32,374 nucleotides of DNA from Deltaproteobacteria bacterium (lineage in GTDB: Bacteria; Desulfobacterota; DSM-4660; Desulfatiglandales; B25-G16): positions 410,558 to 442,931 of the forward strand of contig CP070752.1 of the NCBI GenBank assembly GCA_020348625.1, read 5' to 3'. The position numbers and the translations under genes are program-made. The notes below the pieces were generated by a model that had not been told where the DNA came from, did not search any database, and saw nothing but the letters and a program-made list of their open reading frames with translations. Shown here piece by piece: positions 15,883 to 24,644 of this stretch (position 1 is the first letter of the stretch; the number at the start of each line of letters is the position of its first letter).

Positions 15883-17091
15883 ATGTTTCGAAAAATCTTC
15901 TATGGATGGTGGATCGTACTCGCCTGCTTTTTCATCGGGCTATACGTGGGCGGCACCATCTTCTATGGTTTTACCGCCTTCTTTGAACCCATCAGAAGGG
16001 AATTCGGCTGGAGCTACACCCAAATATCGCTTGCCGCAAGCCTTCGCGGCCTAGAGATGGGTATCTTCGCCCCCTTTGTGGGATTTCTCGCCGACCGCTT
16101 TGGCTCAAGAAAGCTCATTCTCTGGGGAACATCTCTGGTCGGATTTGGGCTCATCCTCCTCAGCCTGACCCGATCACTTGCCATGTTCTATGGTTCCTTT
16201 TTGATCCTCTCATTCGGGGCCGGCGGCTGTGCTTCGATCGTGACTATGACTGTTGTGGCTAACTGGTTTCACAGCAAGGTGGGCATAGCGCTCGGCGTAA
16301 TGGTGTCGGGTATCGGCGCCAGTGGATTTATGCTTCCCCTCATCGTCCGGCTTATCGATATTTCCGGTTGGAGAACTACCTTTGTGATCCTTGGACTGGG
16401 AATGTGGACCCTTGGGATACCTCTTTCGTTCGTCATCCGCGACAGGCCGGAGCAATATGGATATCTTCCCGACGGCAAAGAAACCGGTAATAAGCTCCCG
16501 GAGATTGTAGTTAGAAACGAGAAGCTGGATATCGGCCTAGGGCAGGCGCTGAGGATGAGATCCTTTTGGTATCTAAACACCACTGAGCTGATCCGCATGA
16601 TGACCGTGGTGGCAGTAATTACCCATATTATGCCATATCTCAGCAGCCTCGATATATCACGATCAACCGGCGGGTTCATAGCAGGTGCCATACCCCTATT
16701 CAGCATCATCGGGCGGTTTGGTTTTGGCTGGTTAGGCGATGCTACAGATAAGAGGTATGTGTTGGCACTTTCGTTTTGTCTTATGAGCATAGGGCTGATG
16801 CTCTTCTGTTATGTGCGGGTAATCTGGGTTGCATGTGTCTTTCTTTTGCTATTCTCTCCGGGCTACGGCGGAGGGATGGTCGTCAGGGGGGCAATCCTGA
16901 GGGAGTATTTCGGAAGGGACTCCTTTGGAAAAATCCTTGGGATCATCATGGGCTGTGCGGCAATTGGGGGAATTATAGGCCCTACCCTGGCTGGGTGGGT
17001 ATTTGACATACTGGGGAGTTATCAACCCATCTGGCTTATTTTCTGCGGGCTGACTGGTCTGACGACATTGTTGACACTGAGAATTCGGTAA
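15883..17091 (+). CDS. MFS transporter, oxalate/formate-antiporter-like (OFA) family
   Basis: This 402-residue, 12-helix carrier of the inner membrane begins MFRKIFYGWWIVLACFF, a start typical of OFA/monocarboxylate-type MFS proteins. The loop 2-3 motif is GFLADRFGSRK and the matching loop 8-9 motif is GWLGDATDKR. The central cytoplasmic loop (RDRPEQYGYLPDGKE) also fits the family. It should move a small mono- or dicarboxylate, but the substrate is not readable. The ribosome-binding site before the ATG is weak. A cysteine-rich membrane protein gene follows after 100 bp, and the two may be co-transcribed from the promoter at 15791-15819. Confidence 0.88.
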   Translation: MFRKIFYGWWIVLACFFIGLYVGGTIFYGFTAFFEPIRREFGWSYTQISLAASLRGLEMGIFAPFVGFLADRFGSRKLILWGTSLVGFGLILLSLTRSLAMFYGSFLILSFGAGGCASIVTMTVVANWFHSKVGIALGVMVSGIGASGFMLPLIVRLIDISGWRTTFVILGLGMWTLGIPLSFVIRDRPEQYGYLPDGKETGNKLPEIVVRNEKLDIGLGQALRMRSFWYLNTTELIRMMTVVAVITHIMPYLSSLDISRSTGGFIAGAIPLFSIIGRFGFGWLGDATDKRYVLALSFCLMSIGLMLFCYVRVIWVACVFLLLFSPGYGGGMVVRGAILREYFGRDSFGKILGIIMGCAAIGGIIGPTLAGWVFDILGSYQPIWLIFCGLTGLTTLLTLRIR

Positions 17092-17191
17092 ACTGATTGA
17101 AAAAACTGGCCTTTCCCCGCTCGTTGAGCATGCCTGCTCGAACCCCCGTAGTCCCTTTTTCATAGCAGGATAGTTCTTCGAGGAGATCATC

Positions 17192-17809
17192 ATGGTATTC
17201 TTGGACCAGGAAAAACCGATTGCTACGTGTGTCTCCGAAACCTGTGCGGGTTGCGCCGTAGGCGAAATCGTACACTGTCACTTCAGGCCCAGAGACCTGA
17301 TCCATTTCTGGTGCATCGTTCTACCGGGCTTTCTGGTGGGAGGCGCCGGGGTTTATCGTGTGAGCGGATGGTTGTTGGGCCTGTGGATACCGCTGATAAT
17401 CGGCTACTTCGGCTTTTTAGAGATCCGCGTCATGTGCTCGCATTGTCCTCATTATGCGGAGCCTGGCAGTAGCCTGAAATGCTGGGCCAATTACGGCTCC
17501 CCAAAGCTATGGAAATATCGCCCCGTACCCATGACATTTACGGAAAAGCTCGTCTTCCTGGGCGGGTTCGCGGTTATCTGGGGGTATCCATTGGTCTTTC
17601 TGGTCATGGGCAAACAATGGTTCCTGCTAATCGTGTATGCAACTTCCACGGCGGGCTTTTTCATGTCCCTGAAGCTATTCCTCTGCTCGCAGTGTATGAA
17701 TTTTGCCTGCCCGCTCAATTCGGTCAACCAGGATACTAGGCAAGAATTCCTCAAGCGAAATCCTGAAGTCGCCAGGGGCTGGGAAGGCAATCCGATATCA
17801 CGCGAATAG
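17192..17809 (+). CDS. Cysteine-rich four-helix membrane protein, unknown function
   Basis: This 205-residue protein has hydrophobic segments at about 36-56, 58-80, 117-139 and 142-163. Eleven cysteines fall in clusters outside or at the edges of the membrane: C13, C18, C21, C29; C82 and C85 (CSHC) with C97; C165, C168 and C173 (CSQCMNFAC). With four helices and an even number of crossings, the cysteine groups can all face the same side, so a metal or Fe-S centre is possible. GSPKLWKYRPVPM between helices 2 and 3 looks conserved. GAGGAG lies 6 bp before the ATG. It follows the MFS gene by 100 bp. I do not recognise a named family. Confidence 0.75.
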   Translation: MVFLDQEKPIATCVSETCAGCAVGEIVHCHFRPRDLIHFWCIVLPGFLVGGAGVYRVSGWLLGLWIPLIIGYFGFLEIRVMCSHCPHYAEPGSSLKCWANYGSPKLWKYRPVPMTFTEKLVFLGGFAVIWGYPLVFLVMGKQWFLLIVYATSTAGFFMSLKLFLCSQCMNFACPLNSVNQDTRQEFLKRNPEVARGWEGNPISRE

Positions 17810-17886
17810 TCTCAGGGAAACAGGCAGGGCATTACAAGCGCTAAAAGGGTTTCTTGAGTTGGCTTTTATGCTATGAAGAGGCGGAT

Positions 17887-18315
17887 ATGAAACTCACAAG
17901 AGATGAAATGAGGCGAGCCCTCAGAAAATGGAATCAGGCGTGGGACAATCATGATCTCAACGGTGTCATGGAACTATTTCACGATGACGTTCTGTTTGAG
18001 AACTGGACCGGCGGTAAGGCAGAAGGAAGGGAGGTTCTCCGTAAGGCGTGGACTGAATGGTTTGAGAATCACGCTGGATTTCGATTCACCGAGGAAGAGA
18101 CCTTTATCGACGAGGCTGAGCAGAAGGCCCTCTACCGATGGCAACTCGACTGGCCGTCCATTGAGAAAGGCCACGAGGGAAAACACGAAAGACGCCGTGG
18201 CGTGGACGTCCTTCATTTTAAGGACGGTAAGATCATAAAGAAATTAACTTATTCCAAGACGACAATTGATATCGATGGCCAAAGGGTCAGGCTCCAGGCA
18301 TGTGACTATAGGTGA
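17887..18315 (+). CDS. NTF2-like/SnoaL-fold protein
   Basis: This 142-residue cone-fold protein begins MKLTRDEMRRALRKWNQAWDNHDLNGVMELFHDDVLFENWTG. The N-terminal helices and the W-N-x-H-D-x-x-x-x-x-x-L-x-H-D-D pattern are typical of the SnoaL/NTF2 superfamily, and RRGVDVLHFKDGKI is the usual closing strand pair. The superfamily includes isomerases, dehydratases and ligand binders, so no reaction can be assigned. The frame can start at a TTG at 17854, but ATG 17887 with AGAGGCGGAT upstream fits the domain start. It is 77 bp after the cysteine-rich membrane protein gene. Confidence 0.8.
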   Translation: MKLTRDEMRRALRKWNQAWDNHDLNGVMELFHDDVLFENWTGGKAEGREVLRKAWTEWFENHAGFRFTEEETFIDEAEQKALYRWQLDWPSIEKGHEGKHERRRGVDVLHFKDGKIIKKLTYSKTTIDIDGQRVRLQACDYR

Positions 18316-18370
18316 GGCGCCGCTCTTTAGTCGTTCCATGTAGTGCCGGTATTAAGGGAGCTTGGCGCCT
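18315..18370 (+). terminator. Hairpin at the end of the MFS to NTF2-like gene group
   Basis: AGGCGCC (18315-18321) pairs with GGCGCCT (18364-18370), and the adjoining GCTC/GAGC extends the stem. It begins on the last base of the NTF2-like stop codon. There is no T-tract, so a Rho-independent role is uncertain. Confidence 0.35.
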
Positions 18371-19103
18371 TCACGATAACCCGGTGATGCAGACTTTGCG
18401 TATTTGATTTAAAGAAAAACAGAGGTGCAATACTTAGAGGAAAATAAAAAGCTTGCTTTATTTCATGGTTAGTATAAAGTAAGAGCTCGAAAGAAGATCT
18501 CCAATCTTACCGTTCTTTCTTATTGTATCCTAGGTACTTGCTGTTGGTACTAATGGATGTCCAATCACGCTGCTAGCGGTAGGCGTGGTGCCATCCATCT
18601 AATGCCAATGCCATTCGGCTAGGCCCTTCTGCAATCCCTCATCCGATTCAGAGGACCCTTATCAAAATCAAACGGGTTCCGGAAAACCTTCCCCACTTCC
18701 AATTGAACGCAGGCGAAAATCGGCTGCGCTGTGACTGTTGGCTTCCAGTTCTCCGGCATTGAAATTATTTCCATTTTTCTGCAACCCGCACAAGGGGCTC
18801 CGAATATTCCTCAGGAATTTTCATGTGAATGGGATAATTTTTAGGGAATCAAAAGTCAACTTTTCAGTCCTTTTGAACCTTGCATTTAAAGCGAGCAGTA
18901 TACGCGCAACGGGGTTTTCGATCGCATAACAGTTTCTTCTATACCATAGGCCTGATCGGACAAGCATCGGATTTGATTCGGCCGGCGCTCCCCCTATTGA
19001 GAGCTGTCGGCCCCAACCGTTCATTTGTGGTGGAGCCCGATGAGGAGCATTCCATCGGGAACAGGGCTCGGAATCCATTGCCCTAGCATGAGGAGGTACG
19101 ATA
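18371..19103. other. Long intergenic stretch with a compact hairpin
   Basis: About 730 bp without a convincing gene. The clearest structure is at 18553-18598: ATGGATG pairs with CATCCAT, and inside it CACGC pairs with GCGTG and CTA with TAG around a GCGG loop. A 63-codon frame at 18738-18929 has no ribosome-binding site and no family-like features. Confidence 0.4.
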
Positions 19104-19595
19104 ATGTTTATACCAATGACTGTATCCGGATTGACCCTTGATCCGATAACTGAAGGGCCGATTGTTGTCCTGAAGGAAACCAAGGGTAAGCGAAAACTCC
19201 TTATTTGGATAGGACTCCTTGAAGCGAACGCCATCGCCACTGAGTTAGAGGGCATAAAGCTCTCCAGACCAATGACTCATGACCTGTTCAAAAACATCAT
19301 GGAGCTACTGGATCTTAAGATAAACAAGGTGGAGGTTTGCGACCTGAAAGACAACACCTACTACGCTTTGATCCATGTTACCTACGACGGGAGGCAAATC
19401 TCAGTTGATGCTAGGCCGAGCGATGCCCTTGCGCTCTCTTTGCGGGTCAATGCCCCCATCTTTGTGGCAGAAGAGGTTATTGAAAAATCTAAACAGGGGG
19501 TTTCGCAAGGCGAGGCAGCAGACAAATCCAAACAGGGGAAGTACTGGAAAGAGATCCTGGAAAGCCTTGATCCTGATGATTTTGGAAATAGCTAA
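19104..19595 (+). CDS. DUF151/bifunctional nuclease-domain protein
   Basis: This 163-residue protein has the BFN domain over about residues 1-130: VSGLTLDPITEGPIVVLKE, LLIWIGLLEANAIATELEG, RPMTHDLFKNIMELL and SVDARPSDALALSLR, the last being the family's best-conserved block. Members have reported DNase and RNase activity in plants and occur widely in bacteria with unclear function. A charged tail with two KSKQG copies follows. GAGGAGGT lies 7 bp before the ATG. It is a single gene, with about 300 bp before the RRM gene. Confidence 0.92.
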   Translation: MFIPMTVSGLTLDPITEGPIVVLKETKGKRKLLIWIGLLEANAIATELEGIKLSRPMTHDLFKNIMELLDLKINKVEVCDLKDNTYYALIHVTYDGRQISVDARPSDALALSLRVNAPIFVAEEVIEKSKQGVSQGEAADKSKQGKYWKEILESLDPDDFGNS

Positions 19596-19895
19596 TCGAG
19601 AGCTCAGGGCACTAATCAGTGAGCACCGGTGATACAGTAGAAATAAGCCTTGGAGGGAAAATCAGCGTACCCCATGAGAGCAAATACAACCGCTAAGGGC
19701 ATTTTGGTTTCTTGTCAAAGGAGAAACCCTTGATCCAGAGAAGACCCAAGAAATGGTTTTGGGCTATCCCGGGGGCAATCACCATTACATGGGCTGCCCT
19801 GCCCCGTTTTTCGATTTGCAAAGATTTCCTTTCTGCTGGAACGGCCAGGCGATATTCCCGGCATAACCACTAACAATAATAAAAGGAGGTTTTTG
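19596..19895. other. Leader region of the RRM gene
   Basis: Three hundred bp without a clear gene. GGTTTCT (19706-19712) can pair with AGAAACC (19722-19728) around a loop containing AAAGG. A possible 47-codon frame starting at TTG 19730 lies behind AAAGGAG, but it has no family-like features. A long structured leader would fit the cold- or RNA-related control common for RRM genes, which is inference. Confidence 0.35.
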
Positions 19896-20171
19896 ATGAA
19901 CATCTACGTAGGTAATCTGTCATTCGATATGACAGAAGAGGATTTGAAGGAGGCCTTTGAGGCCTTCGGCGAAGTCGAATCCGTCAATATTATTACAGAC
20001 AGGTACAGTGGCCGCTCAAGGGGCTTTGGGTTCGTAGAGATGCCAGCTAAGGTTCAAGCCCAATCAGCGATCGACGGCCTGAATGGTAAGGAGTTGAAGG
20101 GACGACCCCTCAATGTTAATGAGGCGCGTCCTCGCTCAGACGCCCGGCGCGGCAGCAGGCGGCGCTTCTAA
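19896..20171 (+). CDS. Single-RRM RNA-binding protein (bacterial RbpA-like)
   Basis: This 91-residue protein is one RNA-recognition motif plus a short basic tail. RNP2 is IYVGNLSF (residues 3-10) and RNP1 is RGFGFVEM (about 45-52), both with the aromatic residues needed for RNA stacking. The tail SDARRGSRRRF is arginine-rich, as in cyanobacterial and deltaproteobacterial glycine/arginine-tailed RRM proteins, which are often cold-induced. The start is the ATG at 19896, not the in-frame TTG one codon earlier, because AAAGGAGG lies 6 bp upstream of it. Confidence 0.95.
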   Translation: MNIYVGNLSFDMTEEDLKEAFEAFGEVESVNIITDRYSGRSRGFGFVEMPAKVQAQSAIDGLNGKELKGRPLNVNEARPRSDARRGSRRRF

Positions 20172-20683
20172 GAAAGCGTATTCGTATCAGAGGAAGTCTT
20201 AACGGACCTTCCCCTCGAAAACCATTATATGATCTCGTGCTGATGTTCATCTTCCGTTTTGCTTATCTGGGGGGCAAACTGCTTTTATGCCCGGTGTTTA
20301 CGGAAGTGAGCACACCCAGAAACCATACCCAAATCCTATGAGTGACATTCTTTTTTTTGAGTGGGTTCCCCTATTGAAATTGTGTCTAAAAAACATTAGA
20401 CTGGCAGAGCAGCCAAAAGATAACTGAAAGGTAACTACCCTTCCCATGGAGACACTCCTCAAATTTTGCCTTCCCGGTTTCTAAAGGGACGGTGTCCATT
20501 CTGCCGTCTCTCTATCCTTCTGCACCTGAAGCAGCGAACTAACCCACAAAGGGGTATGAAAGCAAAAAATCTTTAAAAAACACATTGGAGACTAAAAGCC
20601 CTGGCGTTGCACAACTCGTAAAACAGAAAGTTCTATACGAGACAGGCTGACATGGTAGCGCCCCCGAAAGGCAGGTGATAAAC
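20172..20683. other. Intergenic stretch after the RRM gene
   Basis: About 510 bp with no gene that I can support. GACGG/CCGTC near 20490-20510 is a weak hairpin. An eight-T run lies near 20350 without a preceding stem. No promoter pair was convincing. Confidence 0.4.
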
Positions 20684-20866
20684 ATGAGGGCTCATGAAAT
20701 TGACGATCTGGTGGGGATTTATGAGAGCGACAACAGCATCAAATGCAGAGACTGCATGGGAGACGAGGATTGGAGAGACCTTAAAAAAGAGAATATTATT
20801 ACTCCTGCCGATGTAGAGAAGGGGGAGAAGTTATTCTATTGCGACTACTGTGAGAAAAGCCTCTAG
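20684..20866 (+). CDS. Small two-CxxC zinc-finger-like protein
   Basis: This 60-residue acidic protein begins MRAHEIDDLVGIYESDNSIKC. CRDC in the middle and CDYC four residues from the end give four cysteines in the arrangement of a small zinc ribbon, with ITPADVEKGEKLFYCDYC resembling the second knuckle of several short bacterial zinc-binding proteins. A GTG three codons earlier could also start it, but the AGGTGAT upstream is better placed for the ATG. Its function is unknown. It may bind nucleic acid or a protein partner. Confidence 0.6.
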   Translation: MRAHEIDDLVGIYESDNSIKCRDCMGDEDWRDLKKENIITPADVEKGEKLFYCDYCEKSL

Positions 20867-20997
20867 AAACAACAAAGGGCGGAGAAAATCCCCGAAGACC
20901 CATCGGTCATTGAGAAACTTACCGTTCAAGGGCAAGCCCGCAACCGCCCTGTTCTTTTCTCAAAATATCCCCCAAATACTATCTACAAGCAATGGAG

Positions 20998-21540
20998 CCC
21001 CCGCGCTCTGAAGAGCGGGGCATCCTCACAATAGATGGCGGAACTCTCCATAGCCTTTAGCCTGCCTTCGCTCTTACGAGCCACGGCGCGGCTAACCCAG
21101 CCTTTCCGTCCTCCTTACCCCGTCCTCCGCAGTTGGCTGCTTCGGAGGATGGACATGCTACTGCAGACACCGTCGGCCATAGCCTTTGGCTAAGCCTGCT
21201 CATTCTAGTCTCACAGGACGGGCCATTCTGGCGAAGGAAAGTAAAACACTTAGATATGAAGACTGCTCTTCAGCTGGTGCCGGGACGGGTCGAAAAGCTC
21301 CCCCCTCCCGTTCACTCTTAGGCGCAGGCCTCCTCTATCTTCTTTTCACATTTTTTCTCCTTGCGCTTTAAGCCTTTCCCCAACCACAGCGCCCTTTCAT
21401 CGCATCTTCTTTTTCGTGGACTTCTGGTTTTTTTGTATGTATTACCTCTTTGATCTTACTGACTAAAGAAAAACCAAATCAAGGAAAGCAAACAGGGACA
21501 ACGCAGGCTCTCTGGCTCACCAATGAGCACGTTTCAATTG
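20998..21540 (-). mobile_element. Probable relic of an IS200/IS605-type tnpB 3' end
   Basis: A GC-rich hairpin (CCCCGCGCTCTGAAGAGCGGGG without its outermost pairing would be typical) lies at 20998-21020; read on the minus strand the frame across it is EDAPLFRARG. TnpB reading frames very often end in E-(A/D)-P-x-(F/L)-R-x-G because the conserved right-end hairpin and omegaRNA scaffold lie inside the gene end. Upstream on the minus strand, to about 21540, every frame is broken by stops and I could not find the TnpB zinc finger, so the gene is dead or heavily truncated. No tnpA is present. The exact length of the relic is uncertain. Confidence 0.4.
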
Positions 21541-21544
21541 CACT

Positions 21545-22156
21545 ATGACCGGCGATCATACAAAGAACAAGGGACATAAGCACTACCTGGGGCTTCTTAA
21601 CGAGCTTTTCACGCACGCTAAACTGAGACGAGCCCTTGAAAAAATCAGAATTCCCTTGGGAGTTGCCCTTGTCGTTCTGTTGTTCATCTATGGCCACCTG
21701 GAGATGTTTATCCCGGCAGTGGTCATTTCTCTTTTTGGAGAGCTAATACAGATGTGGTCCTCTGGTTCGCTGGAAAAAAACGTGGTGCTCACCATCAGGG
21801 GGCCTTACTGCCTGGTAAGAAATCCCATGTACCTGGGGAGGTTTTTTGTCATCTTGGGTGCGCTAATTCTATTAAAAAACATCTACATCATAGTCATTTA
21901 TCTGGGCGTTTTTTTTTATTACGTCGCAAATAGGGTTAAAAGGGAAGAGAAACACCTCATAGAGATCTTTGGCGAGCCGTATCTGGAATATTGCGATCAG
22001 GTCAATAGATTTATGCCAAGGCTTGGAGCCTGCGAAACAAAGGATACCCTATTCTTTCGGTTTCGCCTGTTAGTCAGAAATAACGAGCACCTTAACTTCC
22101 TGGCGCTTCTGGCCTTTTACATCGCCTTCTACGTAATCTCCGCTATTACTCAGTAA
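21545..22156 (+). CDS. Isoprenylcysteine carboxyl methyltransferase (ICMT/PEMT-like) family membrane protein
   Basis: This 203-residue membrane protein has several hydrophobic segments and the family's SAM-binding signature: RGPYCLVRNPMYLGRF in the middle (G-P-Y-x-x-V-R-N-P-x-Y) and EEKHLIEIFGEPYLEYCDQVNRFMP after the next helices. Bacterial members methylate unknown lipids or proteins. A C-terminal hydrophobic segment (LNFLALLAFYIAFYVISAI) extends beyond the usual end. I see no good ribosome-binding site before the ATG at 21545, so expression may be weak or the start may be different. It is isolated, next to the tnpB-like relic. Confidence 0.85.
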   Translation: MTGDHTKNKGHKHYLGLLNELFTHAKLRRALEKIRIPLGVALVVLLFIYGHLEMFIPAVVISLFGELIQMWSSGSLEKNVVLTIRGPYCLVRNPMYLGRFFVILGALILLKNIYIIVIYLGVFFYYVANRVKREEKHLIEIFGEPYLEYCDQVNRFMPRLGACETKDTLFFRFRLLVRNNEHLNFLALLAFYIAFYVISAITQ

Positions 22157-22649
22157 GTCAACCATCAAACAAGTATTTCCTGCTCCCAGGCCTACGGCAC
22201 TCCTCAAGCAATGCCGCCGCATACTAACCCCCTCTCGCCTTGCACCTTTAGTCTTACGCGTCGAACCCTTCTTTATTATTTATCTCCCGTGACTATGCCT
22301 GCTTCGGAAAACCAAAAGCATGTTTGACTTGGGCTATCCCCCGGAGTCCTTCCTTTTCTCCACGGCGAAGTTTACTATGTGAAACCCTTTCATCTCTGTA
22401 ACCACGGCTTCTTTGCCAAATAGACAACATGGCCTCTCCTTTCCCCCGCAGGCGCTGTTCTCCTTGACAGATCAGAAACGTGAGCGTAGGTTAATCTGTG
22501 TTTGGGCATCTTTGTTCAGCCCTTCATGAGCCTGGAGCGCTCACTCTGTTGGATGCCTTTCTGTATTGCACCGCGGTTTGTATCACGGATTATATGTTAT
22601 TCAACCAGGTCAGAACATATCTCAAAAACCAATATCTCAACACCTAACC
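22157..22649. other. Intergenic stretch, no gene seen
   Basis: About 490 bp rich in short pyrimidine tracts. A 76-codon frame at 22502-22732 runs into the inverted repeat and looks spurious. No promoter, terminator or RNA is evident. Confidence 0.4.
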
Positions 22650-22850
22650 CCGATAAACCGGAATTCCGAAACACGAAATTCGAAACACGAAACAAATCCA
22701 AAATAATAATGCTCGAGTGCTCAAGACACTAAATTTAGATCACTTATGATATCCCTAGTTGTGCATTCAGTTTTGGTCATTTGAATTTTGAAAATTGAAA
22801 ATTTTTTCGGATTTCGACATTCGGATTTCGAATTTTATATTCTGGTTTTC
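22650..22850. repeat. Inverted repeat element with 14-nt-period arms
   Basis: The left arm has two tandem 14-nt units, CGAAACACGAAATT (22667-22680) and CGAAACACGAAACA (22681-22694). The right arm has CGGATTTCGACATT (22808-22821) and CGGATTTCGAATTT (22822-22835). The reverse complement of the right arm aligns with the left arm around AAATTCGAAA-nn-CGAA, so the whole is an imperfect inverted repeat of about 190 bp with an AT-rich centre. It ends about 110 bp before the acyl-CoA synthetase gene. Similar A/T-rich CGAAA-type repeats recur between genes in many environmental anaerobe genomes, as I recall. Confidence 0.55.
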
Positions 22851-22958
22851 ATGGGATGTTCTAAATATGAAAATATTTTCTGCCAGAAAAAGCACCAATC
22901 TTATTCTTAAGGGACTAACGGTCCCAGATTTCCTCAATAGAAGAACCAAGGAGTAATC

Positions 22959-24614
22959 ATGGGAGAATACGACGAATTGGTTATTAGCGGATTTGACAGA
23001 GCGTGTGTGAAATATCCTGATAAAACCGCCATCATATATCTTGGCGAGAGATTCTCCTATATGAGTCTGAAGAATCTCATTGACAGGTTTGCTACTGCAC
23101 TGCACGATCTGGGCGTCAGGGATAACGATAAAGTAATGCTTTATATTCCGAATTGCCCCCAGTTTCTTATCGGATATTTCGGAGCTCAGCAGATTGGAGC
23201 CATACCGGTTCCAGTTTCTCCGATTTATACTCCCTATGAAATGAAATATCTCATCAACGACTCTGATGCTGAAACAGTTCTGTGTCAGGATACCAATTTT
23301 AGGTATATCAAAGAGGTTTTCCCAGAAACCCGCCTGAAAAGGGCTATTGTCACAAACTATGTGGACTTACTCCCTTTATATAAGCGCGTGGTCGGCACCC
23401 TGTTTGACAAAGTTCCCGACGGCGTTATTGAGAAAGGCGATGCTGTTTATTCCTTCAAGAATCTCATTCGGCAATATCCACCCCAACCACCTAAAGTGGC
23501 GATAAACCCAAGAGATCACCTTAGTTACATACTCTACACCGGGGGAACCACCGGCTTCCCCAAGGGATGCCTAGCCACCCATACCGGTATGGTATCCTTT
23601 GTCAATGAGATTGCAGGGGTAGGGGAAGGCCATATCTCAGACGGGGAAGAGGTATTTATCATGGTGAACCCTCTCTTCCACCAGATGGCCCAAGGGGTCA
23701 TCTTGGGAATGGTTTTAACAAAGGGGAATACTGCAGTGTTAATGCCTATACCCGAAGTAGATGCCATTTTGCAGGCCATACAGCGATATAGAGGGACTCT
23801 CTTTCTGGGTGCACCTACCCTTTACCGAATGATCTTAGAAAACGACAGGTTAGACCTATTTGATTTGAGTTCGTTAAAATACTGCTGGAGTGGTGGGGAT
23901 GTCCTCCCCCTTGAGGTTTTCAACAGGTGGAAAAAGAAGTTCAAGGTGCCGATATATCAAGTATATGGTGCAACTGAGGTGGGTTTTACCGCGATGAGTC
24001 CCTTGGACAGAGAGCCTGTTCCAGGGAGCATCGGGCTACCCCTTTTCTCACGGCAAATAAAAATTGTGGACCCAGATACCTTAGCCCCCGTCCCGCCAGA
24101 CACACCTGGTGAGCTATTAGTTACTTCTGACTATATTTCTAAGGGCTATTGGAAGAAACCCGAGGAAACCGCTGCTTCTTACGTGGAGATTGACGGCAAA
24201 ACCTGGTACCGAATGAACGATTATGTCCATACTGACAGTGACGGGCAGCTGTACTATGTTGACAGGAGTGCAGATATCATGAAGTATAAGGGGTACAGGG
24301 TCTCATGTTCCGAAATCGAAGCTGTATTACAGGACCACCCCGCTCTCATAGGGGCATGCGTGGTAGGTATCCCCGATCCAAAGGTCGGCGAACGAATCAA
24401 GGCAATCGTAGTGCTCAAGGAGGATGTGAGGGGTGTAAGCGGATCGGAGTTGACAAAATGGTGCAAACAAAGGCTTGCCCCTTATAAGATTCCACAGTAC
24501 ATAGAATTTAGAGACATGCTTCCAAAATCGAAGGTTGGGAAACTCTTGAGGCGAGAGGTACGGGATGAGGAGCGAAGAAGGGCAGGCAAGGAAAAGAAAC
24601 CGATAAGGGTGTAA
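22959..24614 (+). CDS. AMP-forming acyl-CoA synthetase (ANL superfamily)
   Basis: This 551-residue enzyme activates a carboxylic acid to its acyl-CoA using ATP. It has the phosphate-binding motif YTGGTTGFPKG (193-203), VYGATEVG near 337, the hinge region YRMNDYVHTDSDGQLYYVDRSADIMKYKGYRVSCSEIE, and the catalytic lysine in LPKSKVGKLLRRE near the C-terminus. The length matches long/medium-chain and aromatic acyl-CoA ligases. AAGGAG lies 5 bp before the ATG. It is convergent with the liv importer genes, 30 bp from livF, and probably works on a substrate that the importer brings in. The substrate itself (fatty, branched or aromatic acid) cannot be read. Confidence 0.92.
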   Translation: MGEYDELVISGFDRACVKYPDKTAIIYLGERFSYMSLKNLIDRFATALHDLGVRDNDKVMLYIPNCPQFLIGYFGAQQIGAIPVPVSPIYTPYEMKYLINDSDAETVLCQDTNFRYIKEVFPETRLKRAIVTNYVDLLPLYKRVVGTLFDKVPDGVIEKGDAVYSFKNLIRQYPPQPPKVAINPRDHLSYILYTGGTTGFPKGCLATHTGMVSFVNEIAGVGEGHISDGEEVFIMVNPLFHQMAQGVILGMVLTKGNTAVLMPIPEVDAILQAIQRYRGTLFLGAPTLYRMILENDRLDLFDLSSLKYCWSGGDVLPLEVFNRWKKKFKVPIYQVYGATEVGFTAMSPLDREPVPGSIGLPLFSRQIKIVDPDTLAPVPPDTPGELLVTSDYISKGYWKKPEETAASYVEIDGKTWYRMNDYVHTDSDGQLYYVDRSADIMKYKGYRVSCSEIEAVLQDHPALIGACVVGIPDPKVGERIKAIVVLKEDVRGVSGSELTKWCKQRLAPYKIPQYIEFRDMLPKSKVGKLLRREVRDEERRRAGKEKKPIRV

Positions 24615-24644
24615 AAAGGCTTATGCTATCGGGGAAGAACGTGG

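Noticed and set aside
19730..19873. 47-codon frame starting TTG behind AAAGGAG, upstream of the RRM gene
   Set aside because: The site is suggestive but the peptide has no recognisable feature, the start is TTG, and the leader hairpin explains the sequence as well.
20877..20949. GGGCGG/CCGCCC inverted repeat followed by a T-rich stretch, a possible terminator of the zinc-finger gene
   Set aside because: Only 6 bp of pairing across a 61-nt loop; too weak to call.
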